The notes beneath the pieces were generated by a model, which was not told the origin of the DNA, made no database searches, and worked only from the letters and a program-made list of their open reading frames with translations. DNA of 64,000 nucleotides from Phellopilus nigrolimitatus (taxonomy: Eukaryota; Basidiomycota; Agaricomycetes; Hymenochaetales; Hymenochaetaceae). The translations under genes and the position numbers were made by a program. The stretch is from contig JAJOHG010000022.1 in the NCBI GenBank assembly GCA_021029095.1, positions 186,001 through 250,000 of the forward strand, in the 5' to 3' direction. Shown here piece after piece: positions 29,371 through 39,892 of this stretch. The first letter of the stretch is position 1; every line of letters starts with the position of its first letter.

Positions 29371-29599
29371 TTATGTGTCAGCTTCCAAAGCTGCATACAG
29401 ACATGATGGATTGTGCAGACGAGACGGAAAGGTCCTCTCGAAAACTCAGGAGCTGGGTTGGACGAGAGCGTGGGAACGAGGGCGAGTGTCCGCCCGATAT
29501 CGCGTAACAGGACGAAGCAGAACGTCGATCAAAGTTTGCGGCTGTGTTACTACTAAATATTAAATTATAGTTTTTTTTGTCGGATGATCTCGGATTTGA

Positions 29600-30045
29600 G
29601 GCATTCACCACTCATCGGTGAGCAGTGAATGCCAACCAAGTCAATTCACCATTCATTGCTCATTGATGAGGCATTTTATTAGAATTAAATAAATAAAAAT
29701 TCACTGTTCATCAATGACTGGTGAGCACTCAAGTCAAAGGACAATGTTCATTGATGATCACTGATGAGTGATGAATCCAAGTCCTTGTTCATTGATGATC
29801 ATCAATGAGCAATGAATCCAAGTCCTCATTCATTAATGATCACTAGTGATCACTAGTGAGCGATGAAAACCAAGCCTCCATTCATCGATGATCATCGATG
29901 ATTCACTAATGAGCAGTGAAAAATACCTTAATAAGCTCCGTTCACTAGTGATCATCGATGATCATCGATGATCATCGATGAATTCCCCAAGTCCAAGTCC
30001 AAAAACCCAAAGTCCAATCTTTTTTGTCCAGTAACGACCGTCAAA
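29600..30045 (-). repeat. V right terminal inverted repeat
   Basis: 29789-30045 mirrors 25736-25992. 29600-29788 continues with diverged palindromic motifs (TCATTGATGATCA, TCACTGCTCA types). No gene. Confidence 0.85.
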
Positions 30046-30450
30046 CTTTCTGGCCTATCCTCAGATGCAGTTTTCAATTTGAGAAAAAGTACCAAAATTT
30101 GGATATATTTTAGCATTCTTAAAGCATACACAAGAACAATTGGCTTAATATTTTACATGTAGCATGCCACACGGTATATCAGAGTACGTGCAAATTTACT
30201 TGAGAAACAGTGCTGTTTTGATTGGTCTATGCACAAGGTGAGTCGTTGCTGTACGTGGGTCGTTGCCGCTTTCGTGACAGTATTTCTCAACAATTGCGGT
30301 CCACACTTAGTTGATGGCTTATGTACTTTACACACTGTAGTTAAGATAGATGGGTTCCACGGGTGTCCAGAAATTCTTTAAGTAGGCAGAGTCTGACATG
30401 AACTAATTTGCAAACAGCAGTAAGGTATAAGTGAGAATGATATAATGTCT

Positions 30451-31750
30451 TCACGGAAAAACGTAGTCAACCAATTTAAATATTGCCCAAATGATACCAC
30501 CCGAAATTATTGGTAAAGTAAGGTTGTCGTCTAAGGAACCTATGTCTGCGAAGAGCAAACATTAGTATATAGGCAGTGATCGGTTAGTCCGCAAAAGGTA
30601 TACCTATTGCTTCAGCGATTCCAGCTAGCAGCCCCGTAGTTACAGCCACAATACTGAGCTTATCGACGGCAGGCACAGCAGGGTTCATGTTCATATTTCC
30701 GAACATAGTTATAACCTTTGGCAATGAAGAAGCTGTTGAGCCGAAAGGTGCAAGCCAGCCCCAGAAACCGAACGCAATCAAAGCACCCGTTGCTGTCCCT
30801 GCCAGAAACCCTGCAAGAGACTTACGTTGTGCGAAGGGAAGGGGTATATGAGAACTTGTAAAAGGAAACGTAAAAAATTGCGGGAGGGGTCTAGTATGCA
30901 GACCATATAAACGGCCAAAGAAGGACGCCGCTGTATCGCACCATGATAAACTGAGAATCAACAGTTGTATGAGCGAATTGGAACCACCCCAAAAGTGGTG
31001 AAATTTATAACGAACATAAGAATAGACACAACCGCTATGTCTTGAGGATAGAAAGTCAAGACGAAAATGCATCCAAGGAGGTACCAAATCACGCCGGTAG
31101 TCTTCCGCTGTTTTTGCCCATCGTTATCTTGAAGATAAAAAAAAAGGACTGCTGGCCGACGTACTTTCTCAGATTCACGCATGAGGAATCCAAGGCCCTT
31201 CTCGTAGATGGCAGCGAACCGCGGATTCCGGAAACGGACGAAGTCAACGGAGCCAATAATAACACAAGCGAAGGACAGAACCAAAGCAACTTTCGTTGTT
31301 GATGTGTGCAATGTGTATAAAGGAACGACAAGAAATCCTATCGACACGATCGAGGAGTCAATGACCACGCGTAAGAATGGCAGTTCCAGACGAACCGATA
31401 GAAGAATGAAGAACTTTTCGCGGTATTTCCCAGTCTATCTTCCGGCTCTCTTTCGCTCTATCGTCATCGTTAAGCCCCTGATGGCCGCGCTCCCTGTTGA
31501 TAGACACGACCGGAGACGAAGGCTTGCCATTCAACGACCGATGTCGGAGAGACATCGACACTCCCTGCATACCATTCGCGCTCTCCTTTTCCACGGGATT
31601 AGGCAAAGGGACCGTTGAGGATGCGAAGAATGAGACTTTCGGGGGAGGTGAGTGTGTTTGTGAACGATGAAATGTGTGGCGAGACGCGCGTCGGTGAGAA
31701 TGTGAATTGAGACTGAAGGCGTCGTTGGCTGGGATGTCTATGATAGTCAT
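30451..31750 (-). CDS. DGK1: DGK1-like CTP-dependent diacylglycerol kinase
   Basis: Start ATG at 31750 (MTIIDIPAND), stop TGA at 30451-30453, five exons. A disordered N-terminal half is followed by KIDWEIPRKVLHSSIG, then membrane segments, FRNPRFAAIYEKGLGFLMRE, GVIWYLLGCIFVLTFYPQDI, LSWCDTAASFFGRLYG, PFAQRKSLAGFLAGTATGAL, EAIG (split by an intron) and SLDDNLTLPIISGG. This is the phosphatidate cytidylyltransferase/DGK1 family: ER-membrane enzymes that phosphorylate diacylglycerol with CTP and favour membrane over storage lipid. Introns read gttcgt...gatag, gtacgt...aacag, gttcgt...ctcag and gtatac...acatag. All family signatures are intact. X1 lies 170 bp past its 3' end. Confidence 0.85.
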
Positions 31751-32036
31751 GAAATTAGTCGTTTTTCGTTGGTCATGAACGACGTCGTCGGATATACGGA
31801 CCCAAGAAAATCACCTGGCACGTCGGGCCAAACAAAACAAAACATCATGATCCAGCGAATAACAATGACAAGAATTAGATATCGGCATATAAGTACAAGA
31901 TGACCAGAATATATATATAGAAAGAACGTAGGTTAGTTCGAAAAACGTTCCATTTCAACCCGCTGAGGGAGCTTTCGGTCATCGCTCGCCACCCAAATCT
32001 CCCATTACTACGTCCTGACCTTCCTTCGGAGGCGTC
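31751..32036. promoter_or_regulatory. Upstream region of DGK1-like gene
   Basis: About 290 bases between the DGK1-like start and the 3' end of the next minus-strand gene; AT-rich with a short pyrimidine run. It probably holds the DGK1-like promoter; no specific site is recognised. Confidence 0.4.
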
Positions 32037-33360
32037 TCATTCGTAAAAATTGGATCTATTGCTGATGGCGATACTGGAGGATCCTGTGTAGGCCGTTGGA
32101 TATACGGTCCGTAGCCAGTAGGTGGACACACTCGTTGCATGGGATGACCAGAAGGAGTCGTATGTTAATGCGGCGGACGAACGGCTTGAGGTAGCGACAG
32201 CAGCTTGAGGGAGCCGCGGGGAATTGAGCCGAGTATGAGGACTAGTGGAGTTCACAACCATACGAGGCCGAGTGGGCCCATTGGTATTAGGTCCTAAGAA
32301 CGGGAACTAGGTAAGGAATATGGATGAACATACATCAACGGCGTAATGACAAACCGAGATTAAGAGAAGACTGAGACTGAGTGCGTTGGCCCATAGCAGC
32401 GTTCGACAGGGATGGAGTCTGAAGTGCCATACTGACACTCACTTGGAGTCCAGGGTGCGCCTGCGCTTATCGCCGTAGGCGATGCAGGTTGGGGAACCGA
32501 GAGGAGGGGTGGTTGCACAATGGAAATAGGAGAACTCGATGTGGACGCAGTAGCAAGTCCGCCACCGGATCTCGTCTTCCCAAAGACCTCACTGTTGATG
32601 TGCAATGTTGCGTCGTACCCTTGAACCGATGGGACGGATGAAGCGGCTGTCGAAGAGTCCGGTGTCCTGTTCCTCATTTGCATGTGGCGTTAGCAAATTC
32701 TCTGGAACAGTATGCTCGGTCGGCGTATTGGAGACGTTGACAGCAACATCGACCGACGGACCGGCGGGCTCGGTCTGAGTTGCAGGTTGCAGACTTTGTG
32801 CTTGCGCATGGTTGCGTAGCTCCTCATTCCAGGACTCGTTCTGTGATTGTGTCGACTCAGGTATGCCTGACGCAAATTCGGAGCCGAAAACCGACTTAGG
32901 ACTTTGTTCTGCAAGTGTCTCACCGACCGTAGCTATCGGAATGCTAGGTAGCTGTAGACCTGCTATTGAGGATGAGTCGCGCAGAAGATGATGGTGGTGG
33001 TGAAAGTAAAGATTCTCGACTTCGTTGAGACTTTGCTTTTGCTGGGTGACGGCAGACAGTCATTCCGCATGGGGCACAGGCAGTCAAATACGTTGATCTT
33101 TTGCAGCGACCTCAAATGGGAGACGAAACATACCCAGCCATGTTCAACTTTGAGACGTGCGTACTGCAGCCGGAGCTGGAGGTGCCGAGAGAGCTGCTGT
33201 GAGGTTAGCTAAAAGCAAACTGGGAGCGGACAAGACATTCACATACGCTACTAAACGGTGAACTTGCAGTCCGCGAATGTGCACTTTTTGTTTTGTCGGT
33301 ATCAAAAACTTGCTTGCGTACAATGGCAGTTGAAGACGGAACTGAAACAGAGGCGGACAT
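32037..33360 (-). CDS. Ser-rich protein with possible Whi5/Nrm1-type motif
   Basis: Start ATG at 33360 (MSASVSVPSSTAIVRKQVFD), an intron gtatgtgaatg...cacag, then QLSRHLQLRLQYARLKVEHG, a second intron, SLNEVENLYFHHHH, followed by a long disordered Ser/Thr/Gln-rich part and a last exon ending SNRSNFYE before the stop at 32037. The RLQYARLKVEHGW...LNEVENLYF block resembles the short GTB-like motif by which Whi5/Nrm1 repressors bind G1/S transcription factors; the rest is unalignable, as in that family. Splicing of the middle (32360-32700) is not resolved: two frames are open there. The family call is inference from one motif. Confidence 0.45.
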
Positions 33361-33673
33361 AGTAACATTGACTGTCAATGTAGGGATGAGGTCCTTTCTC
33401 TCGTCGCAATGACGCGTTTACGCTATGTAGAATTTCATTCCTGATTCAGCCCCTTACATACAATCAAGTTACAATATACTATAAGCAGATGATCTTCATG
33501 ATAAGTACACGGACAGAGCGTTCAAGCACAATGATATTTAGCCCGGGAAAGTACTTAAAGGCCTTTAAGGTCGTCGACAATTTGCTCACGAAACATCTAC
33601 CAATAAACGTTTTGTGCTTTTGAACGACATAACAAGGCAGATCACACGCAGTAATAAACTCAAGGAAAAGAAA

Positions 33674-34271
33674 TCAACGACCGGCACCCGGACATTCCTT
33701 CTGTCGCGACGGCCAGCACGCTCCGGAATGTTCGACAATGGGGAAGTGATTGTAACGGGGATGGTGTCGAAATTGAGGGCTGTGAGGAGTTCCTGCATAG
33801 GAATATTAGAGAACCGTCTTGTGGCGTATGCTTGAACACGAACCTTGGTGTCCTGGTCGACTTCCAGACCGGTAACAGAGGTATCGAGGGCAGAAACCTC
33901 CGGGACGTAGTTGTCCTTGCGCTCGCGCTCTTCCTCCTGAAGTTTAAAGGAAATACCACGAACTGGCCCGCGCTGGATACGCTTCATCAAGTGAGTTGTG
34001 AAGCCAGATATCTTGTTGCGGAGACGCTTTGAAGGAACGACAGCCTTGAAACATCCTGGGTTCAATACGTTACAAGTTCTCTTTCACATGATAACTCACA
34101 ACTTCATCGATGATGCGCTTGTTCGTGTGGAAATCGAGGGTAAGGCGGGGGTAGCTGGCAACGGTCGAGCGTGGTGAGGAAAGCAGGAAGCGATAGCATA
34201 TAACGAGCTCACTATTTCTCGATGAGCACGCGGGAAGCCCTCTTGGTTGTCTTGGTGCGAACACGTCCCAT
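33674..34271 (-). CDS. RPS17: 40S ribosomal protein eS17
   Basis: Start ATG 34269-34271; exon 1 encodes [20 protein letters not shown], followed by [18 protein letters not shown], an intron, [54 protein letters not shown] and, after a third intron, [15 protein letters not shown]. This is essentially the universal eS17 of the small subunit. The expected C-terminus (VPGAGR then stop at 33674-33676) is one base out of frame: CCCGG at 33687-33691 should have one more G/C. As written the frame runs on to 33586. An assembly indel is the simplest explanation. It is divergent from RPS22, sharing a 275-bp promoter. Confidence 0.93.
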
Positions 34272-34546
34272 CTTTCAATATTATGTCGTTGGCGCTGTTG
34301 GTGTTGGGTCGCTTATTGTCGGGCGGCTTAACTTCGAACGATAATGAAGCAGTGGATTGAGAGAGGTACTGTACAGCACCAAAACAAATCACGTGATTGG
34401 TGAAATACATAATTTCTCTTCCTCTTTCTCGTTGCCTGTCCGCCACAAGTCCCAGTCCGACGTCTGCTCGTCCTAGGTGTGCTCCGCTTTGACTCGTACT
34501 CTCCATAGTGCGACACTCAAAGCCGAGTTCTATAGTTTTCACAGTC
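34272..34546. promoter_or_regulatory. Shared bidirectional promoter of RPS17 and RPS22
   Basis: Only 275 bases separate the start codons of two divergently transcribed small-subunit ribosomal protein genes, so this stretch must hold both promoters. It contains CCAAT-like and pyrimidine-rich stretches (ctcttcctctttctc near 34417) but no element I can name with confidence. Confidence 0.7.
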
Positions 34547-35224
34547 ATGGTTCGTGTGTCCGTCCTCAACGACTGCCTGAACAACATCGTCAACGCCGAG
34601 CGCCGTGGAAAGCGCCAGGTCCTCATCCGGCCCTCTTCCAAGGTCATCGTCAAATTCCTCAGCGTAATGCAGCGTCATGGTGAGTGCTACATCCAGCTAG
34701 GCTCATTTTCCTTCGGAATGATAACTACGTTTGGTGGGATTGTGCCTCTACCTTCCTCTCGTTTTAACGTTCCGAGATATCAACTTTTGACGTCCTGTCA
34801 GATAGCCCTCTAGCCGGTTTATTTATGGCCTGAGGGTTCAGATTATGGACTACATTGAAATTGCGACTTTTATTCTGGTTGACTCGAAACTGACCGTCTC
34901 CTTTTTCAGGCTACATAGGCGAATTCGAGCTAATCGATGACCATCGTGCCTGGCAAAATCGTCGTCCAGCTGAACGGGCGGCTCAACAAAACCGGTGTCA
35001 TCTCTCCACGATTCAACGTCCAGGTCACTCAAATTGAGTCGTGGGTCAACTTACTCCTCCCATCGCGTGGATTCGGTATCATCATTTTGGTATGCTAACC
35101 GGTCGTCTGAATTTGAGCTTCTGCTGATTGCTTCTTTGTCTAGACTACATCGTCTGGCATTTTGGACCATGAGGAGGCTCGTCGGAAAAATGTCGGCGGG
35201 AAGCTCCTGGGCTATGTGTACTGA
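34547..35224 (+). CDS. RPS22: 40S ribosomal protein uS8 (S15a)
   Basis: Three exons: 34547-34680 ([40 protein letters not shown]), 34910-35089 ([13 protein letters not shown], then in the next frame [40 protein letters not shown]) and 35144-35224 ([26 protein letters not shown] stop). The family length is 130 residues, as here. The only defect is one extra base in GCCTGGC (34949-34954), which shifts the frame after HRA. Both sides are perfectly conserved, so an assembly indel is more likely than a dead gene. Introns begin gtgagt and gtatgc and end cag/tag. Confidence 0.92.
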
Positions 35225-35837
35225 CTGTTTGTTAGTCTACATTGTATGTTTTCCCTGTAAAGCATATTTTAACTATGCATGCACACTCACCGTGTCTATC
35301 GGTATGTCTATATGATCGTATATGCATAGTTCGATTGAGCCACTGGAACGGAACATATACTGGTTCGAATGGATGTAGCAAGCAGGGTCATTTATGCTTT
35401 CAGCTCTGCTTCGTTTTCGAACCTAATTGCGTTGCGGTGCTTCTGACGCTCGGGTTGAAAGAGGTGGAGGCTCCCCGGACTGTCCTTAGGACTTATTCTA
35501 GGCCATCTCTAAAAAGTTATATTAAGTTTTGGACAAGCTCGATTACGCAGAGTTGTTTTAGTTGAGCTTCCCACCATAAAACTTTGCAATTCTCGCTTTT
35601 CGTGATTGCGCCGCGGTCAACATTCACGTAGACATTTATGTATATGCCGAAGTTATTTGGTAATGCGTTTCTGGAGTAGGCACCTTTCGCACCCACTTCA
35701 ATATCTGTGCTTGTAACCCTCCCCCTCCCATATACATGTGCGTATAAAGCTTGTATTCAAGCAATACTTCTCATCAGATTTTGCCGGTTCGTAACGGGAT
35801 TATTCTAGATGTCATAGAGAATGAATGAAATGACTTC
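35225..35837. other. Intergenic region, RPS22 to HCS1-like
   Basis: About 610 bases between convergent gene ends. T-rich with several short frames but no coding character; it probably contains both 3' untranslated regions. Confidence 0.5.
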
Positions 35838-38800
35838 TCAATGCATTTCATCAAGCCCTCCATAATATACGTCAGCTTTCTCCTCTAGCCATGCAACCCA
35901 GTTCTTCAGAAAGCGCCCGCCGTGTTGCACTGTAGATGAATCACCAACGACACACTGTAAAATCACGCAAGTCATGAAGATGCTCTCTCAAGAAGGAAAA
36001 ACGTTTACCATGTGGCGCCGTGCTCGGGTCATAGCGACTACAGTCGACCAGATAAATTCGTGTTAAATCTACGCAAGAGTTGAAAAGACACTACCATTCA
36101 AACGTCGTTTATCCTTGAGGAATCCCACTTCGCGCTTTCCAGTGTAAGGTAATCTTCAGCATGTCTAATAATCTAGACGGGAAACGACGCACCTTCTCGT
36201 TACTGCGAACAAGGCTGATAACTATCGCCTCCTTTTCGCGGCCCTGCATGCCGTCGACTGTCCCAATCTCGAGGTCGCCTCCATAAGAGATTGAAAGAAG
36301 GGATGTGATAAGCGTGACTTGAGCTTGGTATCTGCGTGAGAATATATGGGTTGGACAGTCTAAACTTCCAAAGCGCTATCAGCTTACGGCGTTATAACAG
36401 CAATCTGCGAAGGGGAGACGCCAGCACTGAACTGCATTGGTGTCAGCCAGCCTGCACAGATTATGAAGAGCGAAAGTGGCTTGTTCACCAGTTTATCGAC
36501 CCACGACTTAACAAGCACCGCCTCGTTTTCATTGCATTTACTACCTTCATCGCCACTTTCGATGCTCTTTTCGAAATACTCGCATCCAGCAGTATCAAAA
36601 AAGACAACTGGAGCATTCAATACATCTAAGACCTTCGTAGATTTGATTCTAACCACGTTTTCCAGTTCTTGTAGAAGATGGGTCGCGACAGACTGGATCC
36701 GAGTGGAGACGTGAATGATAGAGCATCTTCGATGGAAACTCGCAGATTGTCTTGTGCATGCTTTGTTGTTACAAATTAGATCAGACTAGCACTTATTGCT
36801 GGTAAAAGCGTACCGGTATTGTATTTCGAGCATACTCTTAATCGAAGGCCCGAACATCCGCTCGAGCCTCTCGAATAAAGTTGTTTCTAGAGTTTGTGGG
36901 GGGCACAGCAGCTGGACCATTGGTGTTTGATATATGCTGAACGATCGTGTTCTGACTGTTCTGACCTGGATTCGTCGTCTTCGAAATCGATTGACGAACG
37001 GTTATGATCATCGTGAGATTCAGGTATTGATTTTGCCTTCCTGATTTTGCTTGCTTCTTTAGCAGAGTGCAGTTTTTTAACTTGTCCTTTCTTCGATTGG
37101 ACAGACTGCGCAAGAACAGTGGGTGGCAGTTGCATCGGATCTCCCGCTAGGACAAGCTTTCTGCCTTTGATGATCGGGATCCAACATGCCTGCCGATCGG
37201 GATTGGTAGAGTATAGAGACCGCTATAGACAGTTATGATAAATACGCACAGCTTCTAGAGGTAGCAGCAAGTTCAATACCTAGTTTTGAAAACTTTCAAT
37301 TGCCAAGTCAATAGAACTTACCCAATGCCTGGGTAGCTTCGTCGATGATCACGAGATCAAAATCTACATTGTCAAGCACACGTCCGCCTGCTGAATGGCA
37401 GGTTGCGAGCACAACCTGATGAAGCGCTTGAGTTCGAGCTTACGGCCGAACGCAATCGAATTCAACTGGGCAAAGTATGCTTACTTGAGCTTCTGCAAGA
37501 ACTCCCCTGACCACGTCTCTTTCGCGTTTTCGGTACCTATAGAAGTCTCTAAGTACTGGCCAGCACTATTAGAAAAGAAGGAAAATGAGAACTGTAACCA
37601 GACATTCACTCTCGTCGCAATTCCTTGATATCGACCCATAGCTTCCGCCGCTCTTCGCCTCTGGGTTTTTTCCCTTTCTGGCCCTTCGCTTTACCCGATA
37701 CGATCAACATTGAATTGGAAAGTTCTGACTTGACATCTTTAAGAAGTGCAGCCTGCTGGAGCAATCAGCCATATACGTTAAGTTCGCTGTTCGGGAGAAC
37801 TACCTGCTCACTGCGAGTGGACTGCGCATCAAGTGTCGCATCCAGAGATAGACCAGAACCTTTCATTCTGGCAGGATGTCCGATCCTAGTGCATTTGATA
37901 TCTGGCATGCCAGTTAGCTGCGGCAGAAGAAGTCTCTCAAGTATATTGTCCACGGAGAGATTCGATGCACCGCAGACAAGAATTTTCTTCGCGGGAATAG
38001 ATCCAGTCAAAACACCGCGAGGAAAGAGAGCTTGTCTAATAATTTCGAGAAGAGTGTGTGTCTTCCCGGTTCCTTCGGTCACGTATTAGCTCACGAGAGG
38101 TACGTAACTTTTGCACCAAACCTGGTGGTCCATGAATACAGGCAACATCCTTAGACCCTATAGCAAAGCGAACGGACTCGCGCTGACTTTCATTTAAGGA
38201 TTGGTCATAAAAATTCAATCCTCGTGCGTCAGTCGAAGTTGAGGGCGAGTTTATTCCAAGCAACACATTGACTACCGTCATCACGCCGGGGTGTAAAGCA
38301 AGCTTCATCTATAGATGCGAAACAATTATATAAAACCTTCGCTAGATAAAAAGCTGTACTTACACCTTCGCTCAGTGCGTCCGGCACTAAGAATTGTCGA
38401 AGAGAAAGCATCGTTTTCTCCATCCTTTTTCGATGGGTAAATAGCCTCCATGATGGCCGAAAGTACAAACTTACCGATCATGAGTTACGCTATTCGCTAA
38501 CTTGACTCTGCAGCCGTGCCTTAATCTGACGAAACCGCCCAAACGCAGATCGCTGCTGACTCACAATCGACATAACTCGGGAAGGTCGAAATCTTCGCTA
38601 GTATTTTGGCCCTGAGGGTCAACAGCGAGGATTATTCGAGTATCTGACACCTGCGTTCTATCAGTCGAAATATCCGCCTACATAACCTGCCATACCTTAT
38701 AAACTATTCCTTCTATGAGACCCGCAATCGTAGCTGAAGATGCCGACTTCGCTGCTTTATTTTTCTTCGATGTCGTCGACGTAGAATGACTTTCTATCCG

Positions 38801-39492
38801 CCCGAGGTCACCGGGTCTTGAAGGGGCAACGGCGGCAACAACATTGATTATCTCGATAAGAAGAGCATCGCAGACAGATTTCGACCATGTACGAACCGAA
38901 AAGTATGAGGAGGTAGAGTAGAAGTAGCAGAGAATGCTGAGGACCGATCGAGTTCGATCAAGCTATGGATGGCATGAGCATAATTTGAAGGTTCATGACG
39001 AAACAAAATCCACCTTCTTCCACCCATTCCAACGTGAATATTCGCGATAGAAAGGTTCAACAAAGCGAGCCCTTTCTGCTCCAATAGTTTTGGCGAGCAT
39101 TTTGATCGTAGTAGAGTGTTCTCATCGATTTCCGCATTTCTCTCGTCTTGCAAAAGACCTAGGTGGCGATCAAAAAAGGAGGCAATATCATTCAAATCAG
39201 GCATTTCCGATGCGTCAGTTGTTGCAAGGTCCACACAGCAAAGGCAAAAAGGTTTGCGTGCTGGTTCTGGGCGAACTGGGATCGACGTCACTTTCTTTGT
39301 GACTACACCTGTAAGCTGTAAACTCTCGAAATTTATTTGTTTCTGCTGGTATTTTCCGTACACCTGTACGAGACTGACGCCACAAATTCCTTCTGGAGTC
39401 TTCGTTTTCTCTTCTCGACCACCGAGAGCCTTGGTCTCTCTCACGCGACATTCGTTATTTATGCATAATCTAATATACACATCTGATGGCAC
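35838..39492 (-). CDS. HCS1: HCS1/IGHMBP2-type superfamily 1 helicase
   Basis: A many-intron minus-strand gene. N-terminal LNDIASFFDRHLGLLQDERN and LLEQKGLALLNLSIANIHVG are the family's lead-in. Helicase motifs follow: LNESQRESVRFA, Walker A HGPPG|TGKTHTLLEII (split by an intron at about 38082-38130), VCGASNLSVDNILERLLLP, motif II DLVIIDEATQALG (about 37340), GDPMQLPPTVLAQ (about 37140), APVVFFDTAGCEYFE, ITP, GDLEIGTVDGMQGREKEAI, KDKRRLN|VAMTRARRHM|CVVGDSST, ending GGLDEMH at 35838. The DEATQAL box and VDGMQG mark the DNA polymerase alpha-associated helicase A / SMUBP-2 group (5'-3' unwinding of DNA/RNA). The start could also be the internal Met at 39204. No lesion seen. Confidence 0.88.
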
Positions 39493-39892
39493 AGATCTCG
39501 TTAAAAGTCAATTGGGAGCACTCGCATCTCTTTAAAGCCCGTATGAATTTATAAGATTTCCAGGCTCAGTACAACTGTTCAGTACTGCTGCCGCTGACTT
39601 GTTTTTTTGGACCTCGGAAAACAAGACATCCTACAAGCTGCGCCGTCTTGCCGCGGCCTCAGTATCTCATCCGGGCCGGGAACGAGGTACTGCCTCTCAG
39701 TACTTTCCATCGGGCGACCGGCCTAGTCGGGCTACCGGATGTGTGGCACTTGGCGTGTCTCAATAGCTCCATACGGTTAGGTCTACAGGTTACGTTACCA
39801 TGGACAACCCGCTTTGCTTTCTGTATAATTCCTCTTTGCTTTATACTACTTAACCCCCTCTCAGAGTGATCTCTGTAACTCGGGACGAAAGG
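39493..39892. promoter_or_regulatory. Divergent intergenic region
   Basis: 400 bases between the helicase start and the next plus-strand start codon; it must include both promoters. A weak open frame crosses it on both strands with no protein character. No specific site identified. Confidence 0.4.

Larger units (their letters stand above)
25736..30045 (-). mobile_element. V: long-TIR transposon carrying captured host genes
   Basis: 4,310 bp with terminal inverted repeats of about 257 bp (25736-25992 and 29789-30045), almost identical, starting TATGACGGTCG / TTTGACGGTCG. It is flanked by direct repeats CTTTCT (25730-25735, 30046-30051); X2 has a single CTTTCT (as AGAAAG at 52672-52677) and no insert. 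The interior holds a decayed SWI3-type gene and a second gene fragment on the minus strand but no transposase. Structure and cargo resemble a Pack-type element (Pack-MULE), although the apparent 6-bp duplication is shorter than the usual 8-9 bp of Mutator elements, so the superfamily is open. Confidence 0.8.
24795..30280 (+). mobile_element. X1: TA-flanked inverted-repeat DNA element containing V
   Basis: Flanked by TA (24793-24794, 30281-30282). The left end CTGTCAAAAATGCAGCAACG and the right end (reverse complement) CTGTCACGAAAGCGGCAACG are imperfect inverted repeats carrying one or two CAACGACYCA copies. Removing V leaves about 1.17 kb that aligns with X2 in the opposite orientation (X2 net length about 1.13 kb). 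It has no transposase and is thus a non-autonomous family with a TA target, possibly Tc1/mariner-like. The left end sits 83 bp to the right of W_R. Confidence 0.82.
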
